Assembly (NCBI RefSeq): GCF_001029505.1
Contig: NZ_LEKH01000001.1
Coordinates: 62,001-126,000, forward strand
Direction: 5' to 3'
DNA: 64,000 bases
Source: Rubrobacter aplysinae
GTDB lineage: Bacteria > Actinomycetota > Rubrobacteria > Rubrobacterales > Rubrobacteraceae
The position numbers were made by a program, and so were the translations under genes. This document shows, one piece after another, positions 1 through 9,672 of this stretch. The notes beneath the pieces were generated by a model. That model worked only from the letters and a program-made list of their open reading frames with translations. It did not search any database and was not told where the DNA came from. Every line of letters starts with the position of its first letter. Position 1 is the stretch's first letter.

Positions 1-601
1 CGCCGACGCGGGCCGCGAAGTCCTCTCTCTCGTACAGGATCACCTCATCGGCCCCGGCGGAGCGGGCGAGCTCCGCCTTCTCCTCGGTGCCGGCGGTCCC
101 GATCACGCGCGCACCTCGCATCTTCGCGAGCTGAACCAGCAGCAGCCCAACGCCCCCGGCCGCGGCGTGGACGAGGGTGGTGTGGCCTTCCCTTAGCGGG
201 AACGTGGAGTGCGAGAGGTAGTGGGCGGTCATGCCCTGGAGCATCACCGCCGCCGCGACCCGCGCCTCGACCATCGTCACGTTTACCGGCACGAGCTTCC
301 ACGCCGGGACACAGACGTACTCCGCGTACGCACCGGGGCTCATGGCAAACGCCACGAAGTCCCCCGCCGAAATCTCCTCCACGCCCTCCCCGACGGCGTC
401 TACCTCGCCGGAGCCCTCCAGACCCGGGATGAAAGGTAGCTGGCCGGGATACGCTCCGGTGCGCTGGTACACGTCTATGAAGTTTACGCCCGCCGCCGAG
501 ACCCGTATCCGTGCCTCTCCCGGACCGGGCTCCGGCGCGGGTAGATCCTCGTAACGCAACGTCTCCGGCCCGCCGTACTCGTTGACCTTGATGCCCTTCA
601 C
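1..601 (-). CDS. NADPH:quinone oxidoreductase, MDR family (C-terminal part cut off by window edge)
   Basis: Zinc-independent medium-chain dehydrogenase/reductase of the quinone oxidoreductase type, expected to reduce quinones or enones with NADPH in the cytosol. About 200 residues are visible, from a GTG at 601 placed behind AGGAGG at 606-611. The N-terminal GroES-like half carries [11 protein letters not shown] (residues 39-49) and PGLEGSG (59-65), both typical of Qor. The Rossmann segment AAAGGVG (146-152) matches the NADPH loop. No structural zinc cysteines are visible in this part. The gene runs off the left edge, so length and C-terminus are unknown. Family assignment is firm; the substrate is not known. 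Confidence 0.85.
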   Translation of the reverse strand, partial: MKGIKVNEYGGPETLRYEDLPAPEPGPGEARIRVSAAGVNFIDVYQRTGAYPGQLPFIPGLEGSGEVDAVGEGVEEISAGDFVAFAMSPGAYAEYVCVPAWKLVPVNVTMVEARVAAAVMLQGMTAHYLSHSTFPLREGHTTLVHAAAGGVGLLLVQLAKMRGARVIGTAGTEEKAELARSAGADEVILYEREDFAARVG

Positions 602-768
602 AAAACCTCCTCAGCATTCCTCGCCCCGAATACCAGTGTGGCGCATTGTATAGGGTCATGTTCCGGTGGGCTCCACGGCCCCGACGGTGTCCGCTGGTAT
701 ACTCAGTCGGTGCAAGAGCAGGTGCGAGAGCAAGAATCTCCATCCGGCGGACCCCCGGTGACTAACCA

Positions 769-2121
769 GTGACCATCGTTGCAATCCTGGCGGTGCTCCT
801 GTTCCTGGTCTCAGTGAATGCCCTGTACGTGGGGGCCGAGTTCGCGGCTGTCGGAGCACGGCGGGTGCGCATCCGGGAGCTGGCCGACGAGGGTGACCGG
901 CTCGCCCGCCAGCTTCTGCCGGTGGTCGAGGACCGGGCGCAGCTCGACCGCTACATTGCGGCGTGCCAGATCGGGATCACGCTATCCAGCATCGTGGTCG
1001 GTTTCTACGGGCAGTCTCGGCTCACGCCGATAGTCGCGCCGCTGCTGGTCGGGTTAGGGGTGGGAGAGGGCACGGCGGCGACCGTAACACCGGTCGGGCT
1101 GCTCCTGGCGCTGACATTCTCCCAGGTGGTGCTCGGCGAGTTGTTGCCGAAGTCCATTGCGATCCGCTACCCGGAAAGAGTCGCCCTCTCCACCATGCTG
1201 CCGATGCGCTACTCGCTCGTCGGGCTCCGCCCGTTTATCTGGGCGCTCAACGGCTCGGGTCTCTTCTTGATGCGGCTCCTGGGCCTCAGGAGCGAGACCG
1301 AGCATAGCCACATCCACTCGCCGGAGGAGCTTGAGATGCTCTTCCGCGAGAGCGCACAGGGTGGTCTCATAGACGCCGAGGAGCGCGAGATGGTGGAGAA
1401 CGTGCTCCACCTCGAAGAGCGGGTCGCGCGGCAGATCATGGTACCGCGAAACCGGATCGTCGCCGCGCCGGTGGATACCCGGCCGGAGGAGCTCCTGGTG
1501 CGGCTCGCGGGTTCGCAGCACACGCGGTTCCCGGTCTACGAGGGCAACCTCGACCACCTCGCCGGTATCGTCCACCTGCGTGACCTGTACCTCTTCGCCC
1601 GCGAGAGCCCGGACGGCGACCTGCGGGAGATACTGCGCGAGATACCGCTGGTGCCGGAGTCCGTAACGGTCTGGGACCTGTGGAGGATGCTCGGCGAGCG
1701 CCGCAGCTACGTGGCGGCCGTCTTCGACGAGCACGGCGGAGTCTCTGGCCTGATCACGATCGAGGACGTAGTAGAGGAGGTTTTCGGCGAGCTGCGCGAC
1801 GAGTTCGACCGCGAGGAGCGCGACATTATTAGCGAGGAGCGCGGTGAGCGCACCCGGCTGCGCGGCGACCTGCTGGTCTCGGTAGCCAACAGCCGGCTGC
1901 TGCTGAATCTCCCGGAGGAAGCCGACACCGTCGGCGGGCTCGTGCTCGACCGGCTGGGGAGGCTGCCGGAGCCCGGAGACGAGGTCGTGGCCGGCGGAGC
2001 CAGACTCCGGGTCGAGGCCGTGCGGGAGAATGGCGTAGAGGAGGTTAGCGTCCCCAGGGCCGACCGGCCGCCCTCCAACGGAGGGCCCCCAGACGTGGCC
2101 GCCGGAGGCGAGGGCTCGTGA
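769..2121 (+). CDS. CNNM/CBS-domain transporter-like protein, CorC/HlyC family (copy 1)
   Basis: Membrane protein of 450 residues with the usual CorC/HlyC (CNNM) architecture: a hydrophobic DUF21/CNNM domain (about residues 1-190), two CBS domains (about 215-335) and a CorC_HlyC C-terminal domain (about 345-430). Relatives are implicated in magnesium or cobalt efflux, or are called hemolysins without direct proof. The GTG start gives MTIVAILAVL, an immediate membrane segment, and NALYVGAEFAAV is the family hallmark. The next gene is a paralogue whose GTG overlaps this stop by four bases, so the two are translationally coupled and may form a heterodimer (inference). The specific ion is not readable from sequence. 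Confidence 0.88.
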   Translation: MTIVAILAVLLFLVSVNALYVGAEFAAVGARRVRIRELADEGDRLARQLLPVVEDRAQLDRYIAACQIGITLSSIVVGFYGQSRLTPIVAPLLVGLGVGEGTAATVTPVGLLLALTFSQVVLGELLPKSIAIRYPERVALSTMLPMRYSLVGLRPFIWALNGSGLFLMRLLGLRSETEHSHIHSPEELEMLFRESAQGGLIDAEEREMVENVLHLEERVARQIMVPRNRIVAAPVDTRPEELLVRLAGSQHTRFPVYEGNLDHLAGIVHLRDLYLFARESPDGDLREILREIPLVPESVTVWDLWRMLGERRSYVAAVFDEHGGVSGLITIEDVVEEVFGELRDEFDREERDIISEERGERTRLRGDLLVSVANSRLLLNLPEEADTVGGLVLDRLGRLPEPGDEVVAGGARLRVEAVRENGVEEVSVPRADRPPSNGGPPDVAAGGEGS

Positions 2122-3497
2122 GCGCGGTATTGTTGCCGCTTGCGGTCATAGCGTTCCTCATCCTGATGAACGGACTATTCGTCGCGGCAGAGTTCGCCAT
2201 AGTCGGGGCCAGCCGCACGCGGGTCAAGAGCATGGCCGAGGGCGGGAGCCGGGCGGCCCGCTACGTGCGGCGCGTGCTGCACAGCCCGGCGAACCAGGAC
2301 CGCTACATCGCCATAGCCCAGCTCGGCATCACGCTCGCCACCATCGGGCTCGGCATGTACGGAGAGCCCTCGATAGCGGGCTGGATCTATGGTCCGCTGG
2401 AAGAGGGCTTCGGTCTGGGCACGGCGCTCGCCCACACCATAGGAACCGTGCTCGCCGTGAGCATCATGACCTACTTCCACGTCGTGATCGGGGAGATGAT
2501 CCCGAAAGCCCTCGCCCTCCAGACGCCGGAGCGGACCGCCGTGCGGGTCTCGTCCGCGATGCGCTTTGCCGGGCTCGCCTTCCGCCCAGCGGTGTGGCTG
2601 CTCAACGGGGTCGCCGTGGAGCTGCTGAAGCTGCTGCGCATACCGACCAGCGGCGGCGAGGGACGCTCCTACTCCTCCGAAGAGCTAGAGAATCTCGTCG
2701 AGGAGAGCCGTGAGGGCGGCGCGATAGCCGAGAGTCAGCAGCGCCTGATCTCGAACATCTTCGACTTCGGCGAGCGGAGGGTCCACCAGGTGATGACCCC
2801 GCGCACGAGGGTCGTCGGCATACCGCTTGGCAGCGGCCCCGAGGAGGTCGAGCATAGCGTGCGGGAGTCCAAGCACACCCGCCTGCCGGTCTACGACGGC
2901 GACCTCGACCACACAGCAGGTATTCTGCACGTAAAGGACTTCATCCAGTGGCAGCTCCGCGGCGTACGCAACGGCGATGGCCCGGAGCGCAGTGAGCCGG
3001 GTTTCGAGCTGGAGTCGTTGCTGCGCCGCGCCCCGCGCGTTACCGAGAGCGCCCCGGCCGAGGACGTGCTCGCGGCCTTGAAGCGCCTGCGGGTGCATAT
3101 GGCGGTCGTCATGGACGAGTACGGCGGCACGGCGGGCATCGTTACGCTGGAGGACCTGATCGAGGAGGTCGTCGGTGAGGTGCGCGACGAGTTCGACCGC
3201 GGCGAGGAGCCGGAGCTACAGGCGCTCGGAGATGGCACCCTGCTCGCCAGGGGTAGCGTGCTGCTGGAGCAGGTGAACGAGCTTTACGGCACGCGGCTGG
3301 ACTCCGGGGAGTTCGACACCCTGGCCGGACTGATCATAGAGAGGCTCGGACGTCCGCCAGGTCAGGGCGACGTGGTGGACGTTGACGGCGCCAGCCTGGA
3401 AGCAGTCCAGGTAGAAGGTCTCGCTATCTCCCGCGTGCGGGTGGTGCCGGACGCCGCCGGGCCGGAGGAGCCGGATCAACCGGCTCAGAGCCCGTAA
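2118..3497 (+). CDS. CNNM/CBS-domain transporter-like protein, CorC/HlyC family (copy 2)
   Basis: Paralogue of the preceding gene, 459 residues with the same order of domains: CNNM membrane domain ([19 protein letters not shown] near the N-terminus), paired CBS domains ([20 protein letters not shown] and [19 protein letters not shown]), then a CorC_HlyC domain. The GTG start lies inside the previous stop (GTGA), which fixes the start and implies coupled translation. The tandem arrangement is common in high-GC Gram-positive bacteria. The two copies are clearly diverged, so this is an old duplication. Function as an ion transporter or regulator is inferred from the family only. Confidence 0.88.
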   Translation: MSAVLLPLAVIAFLILMNGLFVAAEFAIVGASRTRVKSMAEGGSRAARYVRRVLHSPANQDRYIAIAQLGITLATIGLGMYGEPSIAGWIYGPLEEGFGLGTALAHTIGTVLAVSIMTYFHVVIGEMIPKALALQTPERTAVRVSSAMRFAGLAFRPAVWLLNGVAVELLKLLRIPTSGGEGRSYSSEELENLVEESREGGAIAESQQRLISNIFDFGERRVHQVMTPRTRVVGIPLGSGPEEVEHSVRESKHTRLPVYDGDLDHTAGILHVKDFIQWQLRGVRNGDGPERSEPGFELESLLRRAPRVTESAPAEDVLAALKRLRVHMAVVMDEYGGTAGIVTLEDLIEEVVGEVRDEFDRGEEPELQALGDGTLLARGSVLLEQVNELYGTRLDSGEFDTLAGLIIERLGRPPGQGDVVDVDGASLEAVQVEGLAISRVRVVPDAAGPEEPDQPAQSP

Positions 3498-3619
3498 CCT
3501 GCCTGGTCGTGGACCTCACGCGTCGCCCTGGAGTGTAGCTTCCGCAGAGCCTGTGTAAAGCCGGTGCTCTGGTATATTTGGGCGCAGGTGTAGTGGGGGC
3601 TGTTGAAAGGGGCGGGAAC

Positions 3620-5203
3620 ATGGCCACGGTACGAGAGGCTACCCTGGATCTCCTGCGATCCCTGGGGATGACCACGGTCTTCGGAAACCCGGGCTCGACG
3701 GAGATCCCGTTCCTGAACGACTTCCCCGAAGACTTTACCTACGTCCTCGGCCTGCAGGAGGCGAGCGTCCTCGGTATGGCAGACGGCTACGCCCAGGGCA
3801 CCGGCGGGCCCGCGCTCGTGAACCTCCACACCGCCCCCGGCCTCGGGAACTCTCTAGGAAACCTCGTGTCGGCGTGGCATAACAAAGCGCCACTCGTGGT
3901 GACGGCGGGCCAGCAGGACCGGCGGCACGTGGCTAAAGAGCCTTTGTTGACCGGAAAGCTCGTGGATCTCGCACGGCCCTACGTGAAGCGGGCGGTGGAG
4001 CCTCTGCGGGCGGAGGACGTGCCGGGGGAGATCCTGCGCGCCTACCATACCGCCTCGCAGCCGCCACAGGGTCCGGTATTCGTCTCCATCCCGATGGACG
4101 ACTGGGATCGGGAGGCTACCGAGGAGCTACACCCGGAGCGGGAGGTCGTCGGAGCACCATCTCCGGACCCGGCGGCGCTCGACCGGGTGACCGAGGCCCT
4201 GCGGTCGGCCGAGAGCCCGGCCATCGTCGCGGGGTCCGGGGTGGACCGGAGCGGGGCTTTTTACGAGGCGGCGGAGCTCGCCGAGCGGGCCCGGGCGGCG
4301 GTATGGACGGATCCGATCTCGGGCCGCGCCGGGTTTCCGCAGGATCACCCGCTGTACCGGGGCCAGCTCGCCCCGGCTCAGGCGCAGCTAGCAAAGCAGC
4401 TCTCCGGCCACGACGTGGTACTCGTGCTCGGTGCACCGGTATTCCTGTACTACCCGTACGTCCCCGGCCCGACCCTGGAGGAGGGCACCCGGCTCTTCCA
4501 CGTCACCGAAGACCCGCAGGAGGCGGCCCGCGCCACGCTCGGCACCAGCATCGTCGGGGACGTCGGCGCGGCGGTCCGGCATCTCGCCGGACGGCTGCCG
4601 GAAGGAGAGAGACTGGCGAAGAACTCCCCTCCCGAGACGCCGGAGAAGGGCGACCCTATGAGCGTGGCGTACGCGATGCACGCGCTCGGGGAGGCGCTGC
4701 CGCCGGAGGCCGTGATCGTGGACGAGTCCATCTCCAGCAACCCGCAGCTAAAGCGGTACGTTACCGCCAAGAGTCCCGGCGGCTACTATACTTCCGCCGC
4801 CGGTGGGCTCGGGTGGGCGATGCCCGCCGCCGTCGGGCTGAAGCTCGCCTCGCCCGAGAGGCCGGTGGTGTGCGCCATCGGGGATGGATCGGCGATGTAC
4901 TCCGTGCAGGCGCTGTGGAGCGCCGTCAGGTACGGGGCTCCGGTCGTCTTCTACGTCATAGACAACTCCGGCTACTCCATACTCAAGGGCTTCCGGGACG
5001 CGCTCGGGGCGGAAGGTGTGCCGGGCCTCGATCTGCCGGGCGTGGACGCGGTGCGGGTTGCGGAGGGGCTCGGCTGCGCGGGCGAGAACGTCTCCGGGGC
5101 GGACGGGTTGCCCGGTGCGATCCGGCGCGCCCTCGTTTCGGGGGAGCCGTACCTGCTGAACGTCGCCGTCGATCCGACCCCTCCGCCGCTGCTTGGCGGG
5201 TAG
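3620..5203 (+). CDS. mdlC: Benzoylformate decarboxylase-like ThDP enzyme
   Basis: Thiamin-diphosphate-dependent decarboxylase, 527 residues from ATG 3620, which follows a purine-rich GAAAGGGGCGGG. The N-terminal PYR domain has Glu47 in the GLQEA motif (cofactor activation) and closely resembles Pseudomonas putida MdlC, keeping Ser26 (NPGST) and His70 (NLHTAPG). The C-terminal PP domain has the GDGS...N metal/diphosphate motif. The known family reaction is benzoylformate to benzaldehyde plus CO2. One active-site position differs: the segment equivalent to P. putida RYHQY around His281 reads LYYPY here, so Tyr278 stands where the third active-site His would be. Substrate range could therefore differ. 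An upstream in-frame start at 3578 would add 14 residues without family support. Confidence 0.8.
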   Translation: MATVREATLDLLRSLGMTTVFGNPGSTEIPFLNDFPEDFTYVLGLQEASVLGMADGYAQGTGGPALVNLHTAPGLGNSLGNLVSAWHNKAPLVVTAGQQDRRHVAKEPLLTGKLVDLARPYVKRAVEPLRAEDVPGEILRAYHTASQPPQGPVFVSIPMDDWDREATEELHPEREVVGAPSPDPAALDRVTEALRSAESPAIVAGSGVDRSGAFYEAAELAERARAAVWTDPISGRAGFPQDHPLYRGQLAPAQAQLAKQLSGHDVVLVLGAPVFLYYPYVPGPTLEEGTRLFHVTEDPQEAARATLGTSIVGDVGAAVRHLAGRLPEGERLAKNSPPETPEKGDPMSVAYAMHALGEALPPEAVIVDESISSNPQLKRYVTAKSPGGYYTSAAGGLGWAMPAAVGLKLASPERPVVCAIGDGSAMYSVQALWSAVRYGAPVVFYVIDNSGYSILKGFRDALGAEGVPGLDLPGVDAVRVAEGLGCAGENVSGADGLPGAIRRALVSGEPYLLNVAVDPTPPPLLGG

Positions 5204-5227
5204 GCCCCGGGTGGGGAGCAGGACGGA

Positions 5228-5995
5228 TTGAGCCGCCGCAGACTGGTGCTGGCCGGGCTCGTGATCCTGCTCGTGGCGGTCGCCGTGGCCGCCCGGACGA
5301 CCGGGCTGGCGGAGTATCTACGGCCCGGAAATTTGGGGCTCTTGAGAGATTGGATCTCGGGTCTCGGCCCCGCCGGTCCCGTCGTGTTTATCTGCGGGTA
5401 CGCCGTCGCCACCGTCGCGTTCTTGCCGGGTACCCCGCTCACGCTGCTCGCCGGGCTGCTGTTCGGGGCGTTTCTCGGCACGACCTACGCCTTTACAGGG
5501 GCCATGATCGGGGCCGTACTCGCCTTTCTGGTGGCCCGGTACGCCGCCCGGGACCTCGTGTCCTCCTGGGTGCAGCGTAACGAGCGTCTCAGGCGGCTCG
5601 ACGCCGGGGTGGAGCGTCAGGGCTGGCGGATGCTGGTCATAACGCGGCTCGTGCCCGTCTTCCCGTTCAACCTGCAGAACTACGCCTACGGGCTTACCCG
5701 CGTCCGGCTCTCCACCTACGCTCTCGTCTCCGGCGTGTGCATAGTGCCCGGCGTCGCCGTCTACGCCTTCGCGGGCGGCTCTCTCGGCTCGCTCTCCACG
5801 GACGACAACCTCGGACGGGTCTTCATCTACCTCGGGGTGGCGGCCGTGATCTTCGTCGCCCTCTCCTTCGTGCCCGGAATAGTCCGGCGCAGGACCGCCG
5901 CCGTTGAGATCGAGGCGGACGAGGCGGACGAGGCGGACGAGACCCCGGAGAGACAAGATGAGCCCGAACCCCTGCAAGGAGAGGATAAGCGATGA
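5228..5995 (+). CDS. TVP38/TMEM64 (DedA-like) membrane protein
   Basis: Integral membrane protein of 255 residues in the SNARE-associated/TVP38-TMEM64 (DedA-like) family. The TTG start is preceded by a GGGGAGCAGGACGGA ribosome site. A first helix (about 5-25) is followed by the family core, including FLPGTPLTLLAGLLFG and the amphipathic QNYAYGLTRVRLSTY segment, then further helices. The C-terminal tail is very acidic with a short DEA repeat. Bacterial homologues are linked to membrane homeostasis and lipid-carrier recycling; exact function here is unknown. It overlaps the next gene by four bases (ATGA). Confidence 0.82.
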   Translation: MSRRRLVLAGLVILLVAVAVAARTTGLAEYLRPGNLGLLRDWISGLGPAGPVVFICGYAVATVAFLPGTPLTLLAGLLFGAFLGTTYAFTGAMIGAVLAFLVARYAARDLVSSWVQRNERLRRLDAGVERQGWRMLVITRLVPVFPFNLQNYAYGLTRVRLSTYALVSGVCIVPGVAVYAFAGGSLGSLSTDDNLGRVFIYLGVAAVIFVALSFVPGIVRRRTAAVEIEADEADEADETPERQDEPEPLQGEDKR

Positions 5996-6429
5996 GCGAC
6001 GACGACCGATCCGATCCGCAGGCGCTGCATGCATTGGAGGGCCACAAGTACGTGAGGCTTACCACCTACCGCCGCGACGGCCGGGAGGTCGCAACCCCCG
6101 TATGGTTCGCCTTCCCGGACAACGCCGCAACCGGCGACAGGGCCTACGTGGTTACGGGCCTGGACTCCGGCAAGGTAAAACGCATCCGGGCCGGCTCTCC
6201 GGTGGATCTCACCCCGAGCGACTGGCGCGGACGGCCTCTCCGGGACGCCGGGACCGTCCGCGCCGGGGCGCGTCTCCTATCGGACGAGGAGTCCGGGGCC
6301 GCGGAGGCGGCCCTGTCGAAGAAGTACGGCTACCAGTACCGCGCCTTCGAGTTCGTGGAGGGCCGCATGTCCCGCAACCCCTCAGAGCGGGTTTTCCTGG
6401 AGCTTACGCCGCAAGGAGCACCGGGCTAG
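5992..6429 (+). CDS. PPOX-class F420/FMN-binding split-barrel protein
   Basis: Small cytosolic protein (145 residues) of the pyridoxamine-5-phosphate-oxidase-like split-barrel fold, of the type often annotated as PPOX-class F420-dependent oxidoreductase. The N-terminal strand KYVRLTTYRRDGREVATPVWF is the family signature. Whether the cofactor is F420, FMN or heme cannot be decided from sequence, but the window encodes F420 synthesis, which favours F420 (inference). The ATG start overlaps the stop of the TVP38 gene (ATGA), so the two are co-translated. Confidence 0.78.
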   Translation: MSDDDRSDPQALHALEGHKYVRLTTYRRDGREVATPVWFAFPDNAATGDRAYVVTGLDSGKVKRIRAGSPVDLTPSDWRGRPLRDAGTVRAGARLLSDEESGAAEAALSKKYGYQYRAFEFVEGRMSRNPSERVFLELTPQGAPG

Positions 6430-6465
6430 AAACGCGCCCGAGCGGGGAAAGCCCGGAGTATAGCT

Positions 6466-7755
6466 CTAGCAGCTAGAGTCCTTCGGCTTTGGCACGGCGA
6501 GGCCGAAGAGCGGGCGGAGCTTGAGGCCGGCGTAGGTACCCACGAGCGCCATCGCCGCCCAGAGCCAGCCGTGCAGCGAAAGCGAGGCGACGCCGCCGAA
6601 GTACGCCCCGATGTTGCAGCCGTAGGCCAGCCGCGCCCCGTAGCCCATCAGGATGCCACCGATCAGGGCGGCAACCACGGTCTTCGGGGGTATCCGCCTG
6701 TGTATGACGAACGTGCCGCCGATCGCGGAGGCGACCAGGGCCCCGAGGATTATGCCGAAGTTGGTCACCGTCGTGGCGTTTGCGAGGATGGACTGCCCTA
6801 GCGGTGCGGGGTCGGCGGCCCAGTAGGTCCACGAGGCGACGTCCACGCCGAGGCCGCCCGCTATCTTCGAGCCCCACAGCGCGAACGCCCCGGTCACGCC
6901 CCAGGGCTTGCCGCTGACCACCAGGACGGCGGCGTTCAGCCCGGCGAGCGCCAGCGCCCCGACCCACAGCGGCCAGGTGCCGCGCACGACGCGCCCCAGA
7001 CCCTGCGCGCTCGGCTTGCGGCTCACGGGCGGCGGGCTCTTCCTGCGGGAGATCAGGGTTACCACGGCGACTATCGCCCCGATAAACAGTACCTGCACCA
7101 GTGCGCCGCCGGCGTATCCGAGCCCGGTCTCACCGAGGCCGATCGTGGCCCAGTTGAACGCGTCTTGCGTCCAGAAGCCCCAGTGCCAGGCGCCGAGGAC
7201 GGAGCCCACGACGAACCCGCCGAGGGTCAGGAGTATCGCCGTCTGGCCGCTGCCAACGGTGTAGAGCGTACCTGAGGCGCAGGCGCCGCCGAGCTGCATC
7301 CCGAGCCCGAACAGGAAGGAGCCCACGACGACGCTGACCCCGATGGGCGCTATGTAGCCCGTCGGCTCGACCCCGAAGAGCCCGGCTCCGGCGGCGAGTA
7401 TCGGGGCGAAGATCATGCTCGCCACCGCGAGCATCAGCATGTGCGCCTTGAGCCCCGCTCCCTGACCGACCGCCACCAGCTGCCGGAACGCCGAGGTGAA
7501 CCCGAAGCGCGCGTGAAACAGCGCCACACCCAGAAGTGCCCCGAGAACGTACAACACGCTCTGCTGCAAGCCCTGGCTCGACAGGATCACGTACCCGAGC
7601 AGCGCCATCCCGGCGATCCCGGTCGCCGCGACCCCGGTGCGGGGCGGAGGCAGGGTATCGGCTATTCTGCCGGAGCCCGCCCCGGCCTCGGCATGTTTGC
7701 CCCGGCCAAGGTCGTCCGGCCGTGGAGCGCCTCTCGTATCCCGCGTATCCTGCAC
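6466..7755 (-). CDS. YeeE/YedE-family sulfur (thiosulfate) transporter
   Basis: Polytopic membrane protein of 429 residues in the YeeE/YedE (TsuA) family, known for thiosulfate uptake. Two family repeats are visible, each with a conserved cysteine in the substrate path: GLGMQLGGACASG in the first half and GYGARLAYGCNIG in the second. About ten or more hydrophobic segments follow an unusual charged N-terminal extension of about 45 residues rich in Arg, Gly and Pro. No TusA-like partner is encoded beside it. It lies some 7 kb from the sulfate-assimilation operon, consistent with sulfur acquisition, though linkage is loose. The 158 bp upstream of its start are AT-richer than average and probably hold its promoter. 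Confidence 0.85.
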   Translation of the reverse strand: MQDTRDTRGAPRPDDLGRGKHAEAGAGSGRIADTLPPPRTGVAATGIAGMALLGYVILSSQGLQQSVLYVLGALLGVALFHARFGFTSAFRQLVAVGQGAGLKAHMLMLAVASMIFAPILAAGAGLFGVEPTGYIAPIGVSVVVGSFLFGLGMQLGGACASGTLYTVGSGQTAILLTLGGFVVGSVLGAWHWGFWTQDAFNWATIGLGETGLGYAGGALVQVLFIGAIVAVVTLISRRKSPPPVSRKPSAQGLGRVVRGTWPLWVGALALAGLNAAVLVVSGKPWGVTGAFALWGSKIAGGLGVDVASWTYWAADPAPLGQSILANATTVTNFGIILGALVASAIGGTFVIHRRIPPKTVVAALIGGILMGYGARLAYGCNIGAYFGGVASLSLHGWLWAAMALVGTYAGLKLRPLFGLAVPKPKDSSC

Positions 7756-7913
7756 CTGAAGCCTCCGAACCTCATAAAACTTACGAACTCTACAAAGAAG
7801 CTACAAAACCCTGAAACCCTATAAAACGTGTCGGAATTTAAACAGGGCGCGGACCGATTTCAAGAGATCCAGGCCCGGAGAAGCTCGAAGAGGTTCGGAA
7901 AGGCTCGGAGGAG

Positions 7914-8795
7914 TTATGCGGTGTTGGGTTCCTGGATCTCCGGCAGCTCGTAGCGGCGGTGGGCGGCGGCGAAGAACACGGCGCCGTGGGTCGTGACGCT
8001 TTCGACCTCGAAGCTCGCCTCTTCTAGCAGGGACTCGACGCCTTCGCCGGTAAAGAAGCGGACGCCGCCGACCGAGAGCAGGCGTTGCAGGTTCACGCCG
8101 CGCCGGGTCCCGGATTTCAGGATGCCCATGATCGCGATCCTGCCGCCCGGCTTGAGGATACGGGCGCATTCCCGGAGGGCGAGCGCGGGGTCTCCGAGCT
8201 CGTTCAGGGTGCCGCCGCAGACCACGCCGACGAAAGAGGAGGACTGGAAGGGTAGCTCGTGGGTGTCGGCGCGGGCGAAGGAGGGCGTAGTGCCGGCTGC
8301 CAGCGAGCGGCTCGTCGCCTCCCGGAGCATGTTGGGGGAGATGTCTATCCCGATCATGTCAGACTCCCTGGAGAGCTCGTCGAGCACCAGCGAGAGGCCC
8401 CGGGTGTAGAGCCCGGCGGAGCACCCGAGGTCGAGGTAGGTCCCCGAGCGGTCGAGCTCCACCATCTCGGCGATGAGGTCCACCTCCCGCTCGTTGGAAA
8501 ACCGCTTGCCGGTGAGGAGATCCAACGAGCGGGTCCGCCACACGGGCTCGTACAGCCGGCCCGCGCCGGGCGCGAAGTTCGAGAGGTTGGCGAGGTTCGA
8601 GGCCCCCTTCGAGGCGCCCCCGCGAGACTCCAGGAGATCGAGATACCCGCGCTTGATCTCGTAGTTCGTCCCCGAGCGGGAGCGGGTCCTGCCGCGCACT
8701 ATCACGCCCTCCCGCTCCACGCCGGAGATAAACACGAGTCCGGCGGGGACCGAGGGCTCGGGCCGGACCAGTTCGAGGCTCGTTTTTCGGAACAC
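7914..8795 (-). CDS. Class I SAM-dependent methyltransferase
   Basis: Protein of 293 residues with a Trm112/YcaR-like N-terminal stretch (about 20-55, GVIVRGRTRSRSGTNYEIKR) followed by a class I methyltransferase fold: motif I YLDLGCSAGLYTR (about residues 118-130), an acidic loop DMIGIDIS, and the post-I segment FVGVVCGGTLNEL. The GTG start follows GGAGAGATAA. The substrate is unknown; related plant and bacterial proteins are annotated only as methyltransferases. The preceding gene on this strand is a flavin reductase 26 bp away, so the two may share a transcript. Confidence 0.8.
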   Translation of the reverse strand: MFRKTSLELVRPEPSVPAGLVFISGVEREGVIVRGRTRSRSGTNYEIKRGYLDLLESRGGASKGASNLANLSNFAPGAGRLYEPVWRTRSLDLLTGKRFSNEREVDLIAEMVELDRSGTYLDLGCSAGLYTRGLSLVLDELSRESDMIGIDISPNMLREATSRSLAAGTTPSFARADTHELPFQSSSFVGVVCGGTLNELGDPALALRECARILKPGGRIAIMGILKSGTRRGVNLQRLLSVGGVRFFTGEGVESLLEEASFEVESVTTHGAVFFAAAHRRYELPEIQEPNTA

Positions 8796-8821
8796 TTATC
8801 TCTCCGGATCTCCTCGGTTAC

Positions 8822-9484
8822 TCAGCCTCCGCGGCCCCCGCGGCGGCCCTTCCGCCCCGCGCGCCCGCTCAGACGGGCGTCGAAGCCTCTCACCGAGTCC
8901 ACGAAGGCGTTGTCCTGGCTCTCCTGGCCGGTTCTCGTCCCGGAGGAGTACAGCGGCGGGTAGCCCCCATCGTGGAAGAGCAGCGGCCCTCTGCGAGCGT
9001 CGCCCAGGTGTACGGCCACCACCCGGCCCAGAAACAGCTCATGATCCCCGCCCGGATATGCCGCTTCCAGCTCGCACTCGATGGCCGCCAGGGCGCCGGC
9101 GGCGAGCGGGGCGCCGGTCCGGCCGTAGCCCCCGCCGAGCGAGTGGACCGCCGAAAGACCGCTCGAACGCTCCGGCGAGGCGAAGAGCCTGGAGAGACCT
9201 TCCTGATTCGCCGCCAGGAGGCTCACGGCGTAGTACCCGCACTCCTTGATGCGGGGTGAGATCCTGGTCTCCCGGTGGACGCTCACCAGAAAAAGCACCG
9301 GGTCGAGCGAGACCGAGATCACGGCGTTCGCCGTCATACCCTCTGCGGCCTCTCCGTGGCCGCTGGTGAGCACGGTTACGCCCGTCGGGAACGTGCCCAT
9401 CGCCTCCCTGAGCGCCGCCGCCCCGGGCTCCCTGGAGTCCCAGACGAAGCCTCCGTTTTCCATGCTCTCTCCGTCTACGGACAT
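8822..9484 (-). CDS. Flavin reductase-like domain protein (FMN-binding split barrel)
   Basis: About 220 residues. The central region GTFPTGVTVLTS...GMTANAVISVSLDPVLFLVSVH is the signature of the flavin reductase domain found in the small component of two-component flavin monooxygenases; such proteins supply reduced FMN to a partner oxygenase. No obvious oxygenase partner is adjacent. Two starts are plausible: ATG at 9484 with GGGAGAGACC upstream, or ATG at 9463 with GGAGAG just before it; I used the first. A longer frame to 9592 exists but its extra residues do not look like family sequence. The C-terminus is Arg/Gly-rich. Confidence 0.8.
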   Translation of the reverse strand: MSVDGESMENGGFVWDSREPGAAALREAMGTFPTGVTVLTSGHGEAAEGMTANAVISVSLDPVLFLVSVHRETRISPRIKECGYYAVSLLAANQEGLSRLFASPERSSGLSAVHSLGGGYGRTGAPLAAGALAAIECELEAAYPGGDHELFLGRVVAVHLGDARRGPLLFHDGGYPPLYSSGTRTGQESQDNAFVDSVRGFDARLSGRAGRKGRRGGRGG

Positions 9485-9672
9485 CTGGTCTCTCCCGGTA
9501 CACCCCGAAGGCACGCGATCGGCTACGACGCAACTGGCTCCAAAGCCACACACAGGCTCCCGGAGCTCCTGAAATCGCCCCGAAAGCGCCATCCGAGGCT
9601 ACTACGCCGGGGGTGCTTCCACAAGTGCCGTTAGTGCAGCCGGAGCCGCCCCTCGCTGGAAGGGCCCGGAGG

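Noticed and set aside
6430-6465. Terminator hairpin between the PPOX gene and the YeeE gene
   Set aside because: CGGG/CCCG could pair around GAAAG, but the stem is only four to five bases and no T run follows on either strand.
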